Source: Chitinispirillales bacterium
GTDB taxonomy: Bacteria; Fibrobacterota; Chitinivibrionia; Chitinivibrionales; Chitinispirillaceae
Direction: 5' to 3'
Assembly (NCBI GenBank): GCA_031254105.1
Contig: JAIRVB010000035.1
Location: forward strand, 186,001-250,000
Length of the DNA: 64,000 bases
Both the position numbers and the translations under genes were made by a program. Positions 54,320 through 64,000 of the stretch are shown here, piece after piece (the stretch's first letter is position 1; every line of letters starts with the position of its first letter). The notes under the pieces are model-generated. The model had not been told where the DNA came from. It ran no database searches and worked only from the letters and a program-made list of their open reading frames with translations.

Positions 54320-57300
54320 ATGCCGAGGTTTATTGCCAGGACTATTTTCCTGCTTGTTATTTCCGTTTGCTTGACGGCTTTCGCTAATATTTCTGTTGTC
54401 GAAAGTACGCCGTCACGTCTTATTTTGAATTGGGAGATTCAGGGATTCGATACTGTTACAGTAAGTGCGGGTGGAGTTAAACGTACACATATCTCTTTTG
54501 AGGGCGGGCATGTTATTACCGGCGACAGCGGCTCCGCGCAGATTCCAGGGTATTCTCTGTATGCCGGAGTTCCGGCCCAGGGAGCGGCAAGAGTCTCCGT
54601 TGAACCAGAGGAGTTTACTACTTTGCGCCTCTCCGCCCCTTTACATAAACGTCCCAACCCAAGTGATCCGATGGAGCCTGTATTTTCTTCCAGATGGATA
54701 AGCGATCCCTCTTACACCGCTTTAAGAGATTACCGCGCCGCCCAGCTTGTAATTCGTCCGGTTCACAATTTGGGGCAGGGCAGATTGCAGGTATTGAGGA
54801 AAGCGCGTATTGTTATTGATTTCCCTGCCGCCTCTCATAACGGCGCTGCGTGGGAGCCGGAGAGTGATTATGAACGTATGGTTAAACGGCTTCTTATCAA
54901 TTATAAAATTGCTCAGGGATGGCAGCAAAGTGACAGACGAACGTTGCGTAAGTCTGCTGAGATTCAGGATCAGTTTCCGTTTACGGTCAATCAACAGCTT
55001 GCGGCTTTTAAAGTGGGCGCCCGCGGTAATGAAGTTTCGCCAAGGAATAATACTCTTATAAAAATCAGCGGCCGCAAAATTCGTGAGCTTTTTGGTAGTA
55101 ATGTACCGATAAATTCAGTAGCTCTTTATGCTTCTGTAAAGGGAGAACTAAATGAAAATGTGCCCAAAGAAGGTGAGATTCCGGCAGGCGTTTTTGAAGT
55201 GCCTATTATGCGTCCCGACAAAAGCGGCAATGTGGGCAGTGACGATTACTTTGTCGCCTGTGTGAGCGGCACGTCTGACTGGTCTTATAACACCGCGTCT
55301 CAAAGATATGTCTTTGCTCTCAACCGTTACGACAACCAGCGCACATATTGGCTTGCAATCAAAAACGGGGGCGGTGAAACAATGAACCGCTTTATTCAAC
55401 CCGGAGAAAGCGGCGGCGTATCTGAGGATTTTGAAAATAACGTTTACATCGGTACGCCGCGGGTTCTCGCGGATCGTTCAATAGCTGGCGGAATTGATTG
55501 GGTGTGGAAGAAGTTTGGTTCTGCCGGCAGAGCGGACACTACGGTACAGCTTGATTTGCCGGGCCTTGATAAGAAAAGTCCGGGTTCGATATCTCTTGAG
55601 ATGCATTCTCGTTCCTTTACCAAACTTAATGCGTATCTCGGTCCAAATGTGCTTTGTACGAATTGCAACAGCAATGAATGGAGCGGTATCACAACATGGG
55701 AATCAACGAATCTCAGGATTAATAATACCGACCCCGGCGTAAACTATGAGCTTGAAGGATTGCATTTGCGCTACAGGCGTCCGATTGTCATGCCTGAATC
55801 CGGAGGCGCTCTTGAGGTTTTTTCCTCCTGTACATCGGGGGTGAGGCAGTACCGGCTTAACAAAACAGGCAATGAACTTACATATATCGTTCGCGTCCCA
55901 ATAGATGAAAAAAACATTTCACTGATTGACACTGTAAAGTCGGGTACGGCGTGGCGCGACGTTGGTAATCAGGGAACAAGATATATAGTGATGGCCGCAA
56001 AAGATATTGTTGATTATAGTAATTATCTGGAGCGTGTTGATTATAAGTTACCAACCGGCGTCTCTTCCGGCGATGGCGGTTTTCTTATCCGTAACCTGCG
56101 CAATACCGGTAATGTTTCCGGCTATCTTATAATTACTCATCAGGATTTTCTTGCCGCCTCGTTAGCGCTGGCCAGGCACAAGGATAGCGTTGGTTTTAAT
56201 TCCCCGAGAGTGGTATTGCTTTCCGATGTGCAAAATCAGTTCGGCGGCGGGAATATGGATCCCGCGTCAATAAGAAATTTTTTACTTTTTGTATACAGGA
56301 ACTGGGATCGGGGCAAAAATCTGGACTTTGTCACCCTTATGGGTTCAGGGCATTACGATTATAAAAATATCAGTTCCCGTTCGGTCAATTTCATGCCTGT
56401 AGCGTACCGTACAAACGGAAATGATAATAGATACAACAAAGTTACCGATGACTATTTCGTTTTTCTGGATACCGCGGTTAAATCTGATTCTCAGCATTAC
56501 GGGTACTACTTTATCGGGCGTCTTCCGGCGAGAAGTTCTACCGAAGCTTTTGACATGGTAGAAAAAATAGTTGAAATGGAAAGTCCTGCCCTGGCGGATT
56601 TTGACTCCTGGCGCAACAGGGTTTTGCTGACAGCTGATGATGATCTGGTGGGAAGCGGAACTGAGTCGATCGAACACTATGCGTCTTCCGAAAAGGTGGC
56701 GGAAATCATTGAGAAGAATAGGCCAAGTCTGGATTTAAGGAAACTTTATCTGTTTGAGTATGAAAGGAATGAACATTACAATAAGCCCGCGGCGACCAGG
56801 ACATTTATAAATGAGATCAACGGCGGAGTTTCTGTAGTCAATTGGTTCGGCCACGGAAATTCCGATCAGCTCGCTGATGAAAGAATATTTTCAAAAGATG
56901 ATATTTACGCCTTATACAACAGAAAACGTTACCCTCTTTTCTCTTTTTTCTCCTGCTCCGTAGGTAAATTTGATCACCCCGGAAGCGATTGCCTTTCCGC
57001 GCAGCTTGTCAGGCAGCCCAGGGCCGGAGCTATTGCGGTTATTTCCGCCGCCCGTGATGTAATGGCCACTGCTAATGAGTACCTGTCGTTGCCGTTTTTT
57101 GAAGCGCTGTTTCATTCTACCGATAATTTGCCGGTTGGAGCTGCTTTAACATTTGGTAAATATGGATACAGGAACCAGGACAACAGGTATTATATACTTT
57201 TGGGAGATCCGTCTATAACTTTTTCCAGACAGCACCGCAAAATTGATCTTGCCATTAAGAATGAGTCCGGCGTTTCGCTTGACACGCTTAAGGCTTTGCA

Positions 57301-58354
57301 GCAGATTAGCATTAAGGGTTCGGTAAATGACTTTTCCGGCCGCAAAGATGTTAATTTTAGCGGCGGCAGCGCGTTTGTGAATCTTACGCTGTTCAACGCT
57401 TCGTACACCACGCGCAGAAAGGATGGGGGGACTCGCGCAAACCCTGAATATATATTACCGGGAAGTCCTGTCTTCAGCGCCAAAGTGCCGGTCAAAAATG
57501 GTGAATTCGAACAATCACTGCTTTTGCCGATGAATCTTTCCTTTGGAAAACCAGGTGTCAGGCTGACAGCCTATGCTTGGAAAGATACTCTTACAGGAAG
57601 CGGATTTTTGAGTGATCTTATTTTTGAAGGTTCTGAAAGCAATAAAGCAAACGATACCGCGGGCCCGCAAATAAGTATCAGGCCTGTTTATAACATCGGT
57701 ACAATGGATCAATCCGGTATTTTCGTGAAAAACCGCGTTACCGCTCAGCTGCCTCTGACTCTTGAGGTTAGTGTCGCGGATGAAAGCGGTGTAAGCGTAA
57801 TTGGTACAGGACCGGATGAAGGCTTGACTATGGAAATTGCCGGAGCGCTTTCAAAACGCAGCATTAACCACCTCTTCCAATTTTCTGAAGGTAGTTTTCA
57901 TCAGGGAATCGCTACTGTTACATTCGAGGAAAATTCTATAAAGAGCGGAGTCTATGAGTTTATTGTGAGTTCACAGGATCTGCTTGGTAATGTCAGCAGG
58001 CAGTCCTTTACTTTAGAAATCCTTGATCAGATGGATCTCAAGCTTGACCATGTGTTAAACATACCTAATCCGGTGAAGATGGGGAGGGAAACACGCTTTT
58101 ATTACTATCACTCAAATACGAATGATTTTGCCGGTTCGGATGTAACAGCCATCATAAGAGTTTATTCTCTCGGCGGAAGACTTTTAGCCGTAATACGAAA
58201 TCCCGTTAATGGCCAGCCGTGGATACCTAAAGATGAAAGAGGCAATCTTCTTTCACCGAATGTTTACCTGTATCAGGTTTCGGTCTCCTCAGCCAGTCAG
58301 GGTAAAAGCGCAAAAAGCAAAATAAAGAAGCTTATGGTGCATCCTCCGCGTTGA
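54320..58354 (+). CDS. PorU-like C25 peptidase (type IX secretion sortase)
   Basis: 1344 residues with an N-terminal signal peptide (TIFLLVISVCLTAFA). The peptidase C25 domain in the middle has VNWFGHGNSDQ (catalytic His845) and LFSFFSCSVGKFDHPGSDC (catalytic Cys879), followed by AGAIAVISAARDV. The N- and C-terminal parts are beta-rich; the last ~100 residues (NIPNPVKMGRETRFYYYH, then VYSLGGRLLAVI) look like a FlgD/secretion-tail domain. PorU cuts the C-terminal signal from T9SS cargo and attaches it to the surface. Length and domain layout fit PorU; no PorV is seen next to it. Confidence 0.82.
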   Translation: MPRFIARTIFLLVISVCLTAFANISVVESTPSRLILNWEIQGFDTVTVSAGGVKRTHISFEGGHVITGDSGSAQIPGYSLYAGVPAQGAARVSVEPEEFTTLRLSAPLHKRPNPSDPMEPVFSSRWISDPSYTALRDYRAAQLVIRPVHNLGQGRLQVLRKARIVIDFPAASHNGAAWEPESDYERMVKRLLINYKIAQGWQQSDRRTLRKSAEIQDQFPFTVNQQLAAFKVGARGNEVSPRNNTLIKISGRKIRELFGSNVPINSVALYASVKGELNENVPKEGEIPAGVFEVPIMRPDKSGNVGSDDYFVACVSGTSDWSYNTASQRYVFALNRYDNQRTYWLAIKNGGGETMNRFIQPGESGGVSEDFENNVYIGTPRVLADRSIAGGIDWVWKKFGSAGRADTTVQLDLPGLDKKSPGSISLEMHSRSFTKLNAYLGPNVLCTNCNSNEWSGITTWESTNLRINNTDPGVNYELEGLHLRYRRPIVMPESGGALEVFSSCTSGVRQYRLNKTGNELTYIVRVPIDEKNISLIDTVKSGTAWRDVGNQGTRYIVMAAKDIVDYSNYLERVDYKLPTGVSSGDGGFLIRNLRNTGNVSGYLIITHQDFLAASLALARHKDSVGFNSPRVVLLSDVQNQFGGGNMDPASIRNFLLFVYRNWDRGKNLDFVTLMGSGHYDYKNISSRSVNFMPVAYRTNGNDNRYNKVTDDYFVFLDTAVKSDSQHYGYYFIGRLPARSSTEAFDMVEKIVEMESPALADFDSWRNRVLLTADDDLVGSGTESIEHYASSEKVAEIIEKNRPSLDLRKLYLFEYERNEHYNKPAATRTFINEINGGVSVVNWFGHGNSDQLADERIFSKDDIYALYNRKRYPLFSFFSCSVGKFDHPGSDCLSAQLVRQPRAGAIAVISAARDVMATANEYLSLPFFEALFHSTDNLPVGAALTFGKYGYRNQDNRYYILLGDPSITFSRQHRKIDLAIKNESGVSLDTLKALQQISIKGSVNDFSGRKDVNFSGGSAFVNLTLFNASYTTRRKDGGTRANPEYILPGSPVFSAKVPVKNGEFEQSLLLPMNLSFGKPGVRLTAYAWKDTLTGSGFLSDLIFEGSESNKANDTAGPQISIRPVYNIGTMDQSGIFVKNRVTAQLPLTLEVSVADESGVSVIGTGPDEGLTMEIAGALSKRSINHLFQFSEGSFHQGIATVTFEENSIKSGVYEFIVSSQDLLGNVSRQSFTLEILDQMDLKLDHVLNIPNPVKMGRETRFYYYHSNTNDFAGSDVTAIIRVYSLGGRLLAVIRNPVNGQPWIPKDERGNLLSPNVYLYQVSVSSASQGKSAKSKIKKLMVHPPR

Positions 58355-58411
58355 TTTTTCAGGTAATGATTACAGGGCGCGTGTTCTACACGTAATAGCG
58401 GTAAGCAAGAG

Positions 58412-58472
58412 AACTCGCGCACAGCAATAATCACTGCTAAAAAACTCACGCATAGCAATAATCACTGCCAAA
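58412..58472 (+). repeat. Imperfect 31-base tandem duplication
   Basis: Two units built on AACTCRCGCAYAGCAATAAT then CACTGCYAAA, directly upstream of the next gene's start. Possibly a leader or promoter duplication. Confidence 0.6.
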
Positions 58473-58488
58473 AAAGTATTTTCAGATA

Positions 58489-60384
58489 ATGGTATACCGT
58501 ACGCTTAGCACAATAATACTGACACTGACAGCGCTGACAAGTTTAGCGGCAGCTTCTGAAACAGAAACTGTTCCGCAAACGGCTTTGCCGTCTGTTAATG
58601 ACACGCTCCTGCTTCTAAAAAATATGCGAGGGCCTGTTCACAAACAGCCCTCTACCGATAGCGCGCTGCTTTTTAACCCCTTTTTTTACGGCTCGCCGGA
58701 AATTTTCCGCAGTGATGGCGCCAGCGCTTCGGAGATTCTTAAATATAAATCTCTTGCGGTAGCTGTGCCGTTCACACTCTCAAGCGGCATGAACCGGCTT
58801 TTGGTGTGGGGAAACAGCGCGCCTTTGACTGTGCCGTCCTCTCCTTCACTGCTTACATCCTGTTACTCACGCTATGGAAGCAGTGATTATCTTTTCAGTA
58901 CCCAGGGGAGCAGTTTCACATTTGGGCCTGAGGCGAGTCTTCATTATCAACCTTATCCGCATGCTTTGGCCGTACCGGAGATGCTTATCTACTGGGAGAA
59001 CGGTGTTTTCAACCAGAACTCCTTTAATTTACGTTTCAGCCGTCCCTTGAGTCAAAACCTCATGCTGAACGCGTTTTCAAACTACCGCTACTTTACAGGT
59101 AAGCGTTTCAACCATGAACGCGGCGGAACTATGGATTTCTACAAATTTTTTACTTCCGACACATCGCTTTTAATGAACCGCGGATATAATCCTTTAGTAG
59201 ATGAGCTTTCCATGGGCGGCGCTTTGCTTTGGGAAAACGATGATGAGTCAAAATGGCGCGCAGGATTTTCTTATGGAAGTCTTAGCAACGAATATGCCCT
59301 TGACATTAAAGCGGAAGAGCCGGACAGACTCTATTGGGCGCTGCTTGACCGCGGTATTTACCGTACGGAAGCAAGTCTGCTTGATAAAAAAATAGGCCCT
59401 CTTGTCACAGGTTTTAAGGCCGCGGTAACAAGTGAAACTCACGAATCAAGTTTTCCCCCTGATACGACTATTTTTACAGGAAAAGGTCATACGACAAATT
59501 TTCAGGCAGGCGCGGATATCGCCATGCCGGCAGGTGAGTTTAGCCGCCTGGCTTTTACAATTGAAAGCGTTGTGAAAAACAGAGAGTTTTTTGACGGAGC
59601 AGAGAAAAATTTTGTTGAGTATGCGCCGGAATTCGTTTACACTCTGACTTTGCCGCATGCGGTTGTTAATACAGAGATTCGCGTAAGCGCAGGCGCGGTA
59701 ATGCTTACCTGCGAAGATACGGCCCTGGCAAATCCAAAGGCTAAAGCTGCGGCCTCGTTTTCTACAGATAACGCCAGCTTGACTTTATTTGCCAAGACCG
59801 ACGCGATAGCGGTTTATCCCGATTTTGAACAGATGCTTTACAGGCCGTACACCGATGGTTATGTGATGATTGGAGGTCATGGTTTTGTGCAGGCTCCTTA
59901 TGGCGGGCTGCTTTTGGGATATCAACTCATGGAGGGGATTGATCCTTTTACTGTCGATATGGCCTGGCCTATGGGAAAAGCTCCTTATCCTCAGCCCCGC
60001 CACACGTTTTTAATTGCCCCGGGAACCTCCCGAGTGAAAGGCTTCTCTTTACAGTCAAAAGCGTTTATCAGTGATTCGAGGCCATACCTTAAGGCATCCG
60101 CAAATATGTCGTATGTACTGCAGCCTAAAGGCATGACTCATTTCTTTGAAGCGCTCCTTGGCATGGACTACTGGAGTCGGCGCGATCCGGTTGATTTTGC
60201 GGGCCATCGCGGGTGGAACGTCCCTATTTATGATCTCAACCTCAAACTCAGCGCCCACATCCGTTCATTCAGGCTGTTTTACAAGGCGGATAATCTGCTT
60301 AATCTGCGCCATGCTTATGTTCCGGGCTATTTTTCACCAGGGCTGACATTCAGGTGGGGAGTTAACTGGTTTATTCAGAGATAG
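58489..60384 (+). CDS. TonB-receptor-like outer-membrane barrel
   Basis: 631 residues; signal peptide IILTLTALTSLAAA. The remainder is beta-strand rich. The C-terminus FYKADNLLNLRHAYVPGYFS, then PGLTFRWGVNWF, closely follows the end of TonB-dependent receptors (NLF..Y..VPGYP.PGRTFR.G). I see no clear plug domain, and the length is short for a full receptor. It may be a plug-less porin. Lies 134 bases after the PorU-like gene on the same strand. Confidence 0.68.
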   Translation: MVYRTLSTIILTLTALTSLAAASETETVPQTALPSVNDTLLLLKNMRGPVHKQPSTDSALLFNPFFYGSPEIFRSDGASASEILKYKSLAVAVPFTLSSGMNRLLVWGNSAPLTVPSSPSLLTSCYSRYGSSDYLFSTQGSSFTFGPEASLHYQPYPHALAVPEMLIYWENGVFNQNSFNLRFSRPLSQNLMLNAFSNYRYFTGKRFNHERGGTMDFYKFFTSDTSLLMNRGYNPLVDELSMGGALLWENDDESKWRAGFSYGSLSNEYALDIKAEEPDRLYWALLDRGIYRTEASLLDKKIGPLVTGFKAAVTSETHESSFPPDTTIFTGKGHTTNFQAGADIAMPAGEFSRLAFTIESVVKNREFFDGAEKNFVEYAPEFVYTLTLPHAVVNTEIRVSAGAVMLTCEDTALANPKAKAAASFSTDNASLTLFAKTDAIAVYPDFEQMLYRPYTDGYVMIGGHGFVQAPYGGLLLGYQLMEGIDPFTVDMAWPMGKAPYPQPRHTFLIAPGTSRVKGFSLQSKAFISDSRPYLKASANMSYVLQPKGMTHFFEALLGMDYWSRRDPVDFAGHRGWNVPIYDLNLKLSAHIRSFRLFYKADNLLNLRHAYVPGYFSPGLTFRWGVNWFIQR

Positions 60385-60390
60385 TAGAAA

Positions 60391-60470
60391 GATAATGCAG
60401 AAATAATAATGCAGAATGCAGAAATAAAAACATAACGTTCAATCATTTCTGCATTCTGTATTCTGCATTA
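60391..60470. repeat. GCAGAAAT/ATTTCTGC inverted repeat cluster
   Basis: Left TAATGCAGAATGCAGAAAT (60407-60425) faces ATTTCTGCATTCTG and TTCTGCATTA (60445-60470). It separates the convergent barrel gene and ahcY and could end both transcripts. Confidence 0.65.
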
Positions 60471-60471
60471 T

Positions 60472-61902
60472 TCAATACCTGTAATGTTCCGGCTTAAACG
60501 GCCCATCCACCTGCACGCCTATGTAGCCGGCTTGCTTTTTAGAAAGCGCGGTCAGTTTTACGCCTATTTTTTCAAGGTGAAGTCTTGCGACCTCTTCGTC
60601 AAGTATCTTTGGGAGAATAAAAACGCCGGGTTTGTACTTGTCTTTGTTTTTCCACAGATCAAGCTGAGCAAGCGTCTGGTTTGAAAATGAATTTGACATG
60701 ACAAACGACGGGTGTCCGGTTGCGCAGCCGAGGTTTACAAGCCGTCCTTCGGCGAGCAGAAATATGGCATGACCATCCGGGTAAACATATTTATCTACCT
60801 GCGGCTTAATATTGATTTTTTCAATGTTTGGCCAATTGTTCAGTTTGTCAACTTGTATTTCATTGTCGAAATGCCCGATGTTGCAGACTATAGCCTGATC
60901 TTTCATTTTGGACATGTGCTCCGCGGTTATAATATCTACGTTACCTGTGGTTGTAACATATATGTCGCCTGTACCGAGGGTGTCCTCAACGGTTGTTACC
61001 TGATATCCCGCCATTGCCGCCTGAAGCGCGCAGATAGGATCTATTTCGGTTACTATTACACGCGCGCCGAGGCCGCTCATTGATTGCGCGCATCCCTTGC
61101 CCACATCGCCGTATCCGCATACAACCGCGACTTTACCGGCTATCATTACATCTGTGGCGCGTTTGATTCCGTCGGCGAGACTTTCCCTGCATCCGTAAAG
61201 GTTATCGAATTTTGATTTCGTTACCGAATCGTTGACATTTATCGCTGGTACGAGAAGTTTGCCCTCTGAGAGCATCTGGTAGAGACGGTGTACTCCGGTG
61301 GTTGTTTCTTCTGAGACGCCTTTCCATTCGCTGACTACTTTGCGCCAGTGGTTCTTATCCTTTTCATAAACTTTTTTAAGGAGTTCTTTGATTACCGATT
61401 CTTCATGACTGTCCGATGGGCTGTCTACCCATTTGTCGCCGTTTTCAAGCTCAAAACCTTTGTGTATGAGAAGAGTAGCGTCTCCGCCGTCGTCAACGAT
61501 CAGCTCCGGCCCCTTTCCGCCGTCAAAAGTAAGCGCTTTAAATGTGCAGGCCCAGTACTCTTCAAGAGTTTCACCTTTCCACGCAAACACAGGCGTTCCG
61601 CCGGACGCGATTGCGGCTGCAGCGTGATCTTGAGTCGAAAAGATGTTGCAGGAGGCCCAGCGGACTTGCGCGCCCAGAGCCTTTAGCGTTTCAATAAGAA
61701 CCGCGGTCTGAACCGTCATATGCAGAGATCCGGAAACACGTGCGCCGGCCAAAGGCTTGTCTTTGGCGTATTTCTCTCTTATTGACATAAGTCCGGGCAT
61801 CTCTTTTTCCGCGATTTCTATCTCCTTGCGTCCCCAGTCAGCCAAATTCATATCTTTTACGATGTAAGGTTCATTACTCCAGATGTCGATATTCTGTGAC
61901 AT
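60472..61902 (-). CDS. ahcY: Adenosylhomocysteinase
   Basis: 476 residues. [39 protein letters not shown] motif [13 protein letters not shown] and the C-terminal [10 protein letters not shown]... PFKPEHYRY are all conserved. Splits S-adenosylhomocysteine to adenosine and homocysteine, relieving product inhibition of methyltransferases. A 16-bp exact tandem repeat lies upstream. Confidence 0.97.
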   Translation of the reverse strand: MSQNIDIWSNEPYIVKDMNLADWGRKEIEIAEKEMPGLMSIREKYAKDKPLAGARVSGSLHMTVQTAVLIETLKALGAQVRWASCNIFSTQDHAAAAIASGGTPVFAWKGETLEEYWACTFKALTFDGGKGPELIVDDGGDATLLIHKGFELENGDKWVDSPSDSHEESVIKELLKKVYEKDKNHWRKVVSEWKGVSEETTTGVHRLYQMLSEGKLLVPAINVNDSVTKSKFDNLYGCRESLADGIKRATDVMIAGKVAVVCGYGDVGKGCAQSMSGLGARVIVTEIDPICALQAAMAGYQVTTVEDTLGTGDIYVTTTGNVDIITAEHMSKMKDQAIVCNIGHFDNEIQVDKLNNWPNIEKINIKPQVDKYVYPDGHAIFLLAEGRLVNLGCATGHPSFVMSNSFSNQTLAQLDLWKNKDKYKPGVFILPKILDEEVARLHLEKIGVKLTALSKKQAGYIGVQVDGPFKPEHYRY

Positions 61903-61950
61903 TGTGACCGCTGCTCCTTTTGGTGATTAGATAAAAAACTCTATAACAGA

Positions 61951-61982
61951 ATAGCAAAAATACTATATAGCAAAAATACTAT
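61951..61982. repeat. 16-bp exact tandem repeat upstream of ahcY
   Basis: ATAGCAAAAATACTAT twice in a row, 49-80 bases before the ahcY start. No riboswitch structure recognised. Confidence 0.7.
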
Positions 61983-62093
61983 TTGACGAAGATTAGTGGT
62001 TAGAGATGCGGGAATTATCCACAATTATCTATTAGCTTTCCTCCTCGCTCTGAAGGAGCGCGCAGGAGAAGAGTTTTCTATTTCCGCATTGGT

Positions 62094-63086
62094 TTATTTG
62101 TTTTGCATTGTAACTAAAACATTAGCTCCGGCTTCACCTTCAAGTTTCACACCGTTTAGTTTTGCCGGTACAAGAATAGTCTGCCCTCTGCCAAGGGATA
62201 CGCTGTAGTTTTCCGCAGTTACGGACGCGCTTCCCTCTATTACCGATATTACCCTGAATCCATCAATAACTTTAAGATCCGCCGTTGCCGAACCCGCAAA
62301 TCTGTACTGACCCAAAAAGAACTTGGGGTTGTCGCAGCGGGATTCGTATGTGTAGTTTTCGCTCCGCTCAAGCAGAACGGGAGCTGGTTTGAGGGGTATG
62401 TTTTCAGTAAAATTTATAATTTCGAGCGCTTTGTCGATGTGCAGCTCTCTGAGCGCTCCTTCCGGAGTTTTACGGTTCCAGTCGTAAAGGCGCAGCGTAG
62501 TATCCGATTCTTCCTGTACTTCGTAAATGAGCACTCCTTTCAGCAGCGCGTGTACGGTTCCGGGCGGTATAAAAAACACATCTCCGGCTTTAACGGGAAT
62601 TAAATTTACAAGTGATCCAAAGTTGCCTGTTCTTACGGCAAGGCTGGCTTCAGACGGGGTTACATTTCCGCGGTTAAAACCGGCGGCTATCTGCGCCCCC
62701 TTAAGCGCGTCAACCACATACCAGCACTCTGTTTTGCCGCGCTCCCCCCACCCGTGCGCCTGAGACTGCTCCGCGCTTGGGTGTACCTGAATTGAAAGAT
62801 TTTCACGTGCGTCAATAAACTTGAAAAGAAGAGGAAACCCTTTTTGGTTGTGTCCGGTGAGTCCAGCCGGGTCGCGGCTGAACAGCTCCCCAAGTGTAAT
62901 TCCAGTAAACTTCCCTGTACATACTTTAGTTTGATTGTTGCCCCACGCGCTTATCTCCCAGGATTCTCCTATGGAATGTCCGGCAGGAATGTTTTTACCG
63001 AGCTTTTCGGCCAATGCGCGGCCGCCCCAAATTTTTTCTTTAAAAATTGGCTCAAACTGAAGAGGAGTAGAAAATGTATCAGACAT
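62094..63086 (-). CDS. manA: Mannose-6-phosphate isomerase, class I
   Basis: 330 residues from the ATG at 63086; a TTG at 63098 would add four. FKEKIWGGRALAEKLG start, zinc motif SIQVHPSAEQSQAHGWGERG, then KTECWYVVD, GTVHALLKGVLIYEVQEESD with the zinc His, and LYDWNR. Converts mannose-6-phosphate and fructose-6-phosphate, feeding GDP-mannose. Short class I form of Firmicutes-like type. Single gene. Confidence 0.93.
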   Translation of the reverse strand: MSDTFSTPLQFEPIFKEKIWGGRALAEKLGKNIPAGHSIGESWEISAWGNNQTKVCTGKFTGITLGELFSRDPAGLTGHNQKGFPLLFKFIDARENLSIQVHPSAEQSQAHGWGERGKTECWYVVDALKGAQIAAGFNRGNVTPSEASLAVRTGNFGSLVNLIPVKAGDVFFIPPGTVHALLKGVLIYEVQEESDTTLRLYDWNRKTPEGALRELHIDKALEIINFTENIPLKPAPVLLERSENYTYESRCDNPKFFLGQYRFAGSATADLKVIDGFRVISVIEGSASVTAENYSVSLGRGQTILVPAKLNGVKLEGEAGANVLVTMQNK

Positions 63087-63667
63087 TTTTAAATTCAAAT
63101 TACAGATTAGTCAGAATGTATAATTAATGCAGAGTGTACAATGTACAAATAACTGATACTTGTAAATCACTCATTATAAAAGTACAACATCGCGGGATGG
63201 GAAGGCAATTAATTAGGATAAATGATCTATATGCGCGTTTCTCTATTTCTCAAATTTGTTGCGTTCGGACAGGACTTAATATATAATAATATATGTGGAA
63301 AGGGTGAACGCGCCGTTTTCCCTGCGGGTATGCGTGAAACGGGACAGTTAAGCCGCGATGCATCCAAAGGGGAAGATCCCTGCGTGTACTGGTTTTGAAT
63401 ACAGTTTTTTACATCGATTTCAAATTTCCGCACGAAAAACAATACATTTTTTGGTATTTTGGTTTATATTTATTGGTGGCAGGGGTCGTAGAGACGCGGG
63501 GTATGGCATCCGCAAGGGCGCCCGTATAAAAATAGGAGGCGGGTGGGTATGTCCCGGTATGGCGGCTCTTGATCATGCGTCCATTATATAAATAATTATA
63601 GATTTGGTAGGGCGTTGCGCGCAACGCCCGTACATGTTTGGGGTATTTGAAATATAAGGGGGTTGTC
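63087..63667. other. Intergenic region, 581 bases
   Basis: Holds a TAATGCAGAGT-type repeat fragment (63124-63134), an AT-rich stretch with TATAATAATAT near 63280 and the palindrome at 63610-63629. No gene supported. Confidence 0.5.
63610..63629. repeat. Perfect 20-bp GC-rich palindrome
   Basis: GGGCGTTGCG followed directly by its complement, then GTAC; 38 bases before the fibro-slime gene. Twin of 52891-52910. Confidence 0.75.
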
Positions 63668-64000
63668 ATGATTGGAAAGTTAAACGTTTCAGGCCGGGGT
63701 TTCCGGTTTTCGATGCTGGCGGTTTTGTCGTTTCTGGCTCCTGCTGTGCTGGCACAGCAGGTCGCAAGGATTTATGTGCCTGTGACCTACTATGATTTTC
63801 GTTCCGACAGGTCAAATCCTGAGTTTGAGCAGCCTCATGGGGGCGGGGTTAGAACCGGGGCGGTTCAAAACACGCTTGACGCCGATTTTAAGCCTGTGGC
63901 AGGCCCAAGCGCCGGAGCGAACAGGAGCATGGGTATCGCTCACTGGTTTAGAGACTGGAATACTTATACCGGCGGAAAGTACGGAAAAGGAAGTTTCCTG
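63668..64000 (+). CDS. Fibro-slime-type secreted protein, 3' end outside window
   Basis: 111 codons, open to the window edge; strong AAGGGGG ribosome site. Signal peptide FSMLAVLSFLAPAVLAQQ, then RIYVPVTYYDFRSDRSNPEF, the typical beginning of fibro-slime domains (V-x-YYDF-x-SD-x-SNPEFE), and further on GIAHWFRDW. These domains occur in Fibrobacter surface and cellulose-attachment proteins and in slime-mould proteins. Domain order beyond this point is not visible. Probably exported and perhaps processed by the PorU-like peptidase. Confidence 0.85.
   Translation, partial: MIGKLNVSGRGFRFSMLAVLSFLAPAVLAQQVARIYVPVTYYDFRSDRSNPEFEQPHGGGVRTGAVQNTLDADFKPVAGPSAGANRSMGIAHWFRDWNTYTGGKYGKGSFL

Noticed and set aside
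61903-62093. SAH or SAM riboswitch upstream of ahcY
   Set aside because: Only a 16-bp tandem repeat and AT-rich DNA; no conserved riboswitch core could be made out.

Overview
The window looks like a chromosomal segment of a flagellated, anaerobic member of the Fibrobacterota. The strongest clue is the right edge, where a secreted protein begins with a fibro-slime-type N-terminus. It is supported by a PorU-like C25 peptidase (type IX secretion), a giant 2-hydroxyacyl-CoA dehydratase activase (strict anaerobes), flagellar genes, and many ATPases of the AAA/DUF4143 and AAA/PD-(D/E)XK types. Placement below phylum cannot be read from the window. No tRNA, rRNA, CRISPR array or intact transposon was recognised.

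Region 1 (1-8,600) is a visibly AT-rich defence-like cluster. It holds an ABC-type ATPase cut by the window edge, overlapping a DUF4276 (TOPRIM-like) gene. Next come a NodU/CmcH-type carbamoyltransferase translationally coupled to a membrane-anchored TPR protein, and, convergent to these, a 1090-residue STAND protein (PD-(D/E)XK nuclease, P-loop NTPase, helical repeats). A perfect 25-bp sequence sits in inverted orientation just upstream of both the carbamoyltransferase and the STAND gene, so the three genes are bracketed by the same element. This is the best candidate for an undescribed system here.

Region 2 (8,600-26,400) begins with an HU-like protein and a membrane methyltransferase. It then becomes an accessory island: a nucleotidyltransferase/winged-helix pair, four AAA/DUF4143 ATPases, two metallophosphoesterases, a Fic protein, a truncated DUF6088 antitoxin with its palindrome still in place, small membrane proteins, an AAA/PD-(D/E)XK protein and several gene remnants. 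It ends at the first codons of an IS3-type transposase.

Region 3 (26,400-32,000) is a leftward flagellar operon: flgJ-like with a lytic transglycosylase domain, flgN-like, flgK and an oversized flgL. Region 4 (32,000-44,400) mixes housekeeping genes (CDP-alcohol phosphatidyltransferase-trxB; the leftward envelope operon uppS-cdsA-dxr-rseP; cysS) with small modules (XRE/ImmA, a broken XRE, a truncated VapD with a 60-residue partner, an Rpn-like nuclease). Region 5 (44,600-48,300) has an Mrr-type endonuclease, a dead IS5-like element with readable ends, and purM.

Region 6 (48,300-64,000) has the CoA-dehydratase activase, three envelope genes (coiled-coil/beta-barrel protein, PorU-like peptidase, TonB-receptor-like barrel), ahcY, manA and the start of the fibro-slime protein. 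Intergenic spacers carry at least three short repeat families: GC-rich palindromes often next to GTAC, repeats built on ATTTCTGC/GCAGAAAT, and TTTCCAG/ACTGACAACTG strings. Two distant accessory genes, fic and the Rpn-like nuclease, share an unusual pair of upstream motifs.
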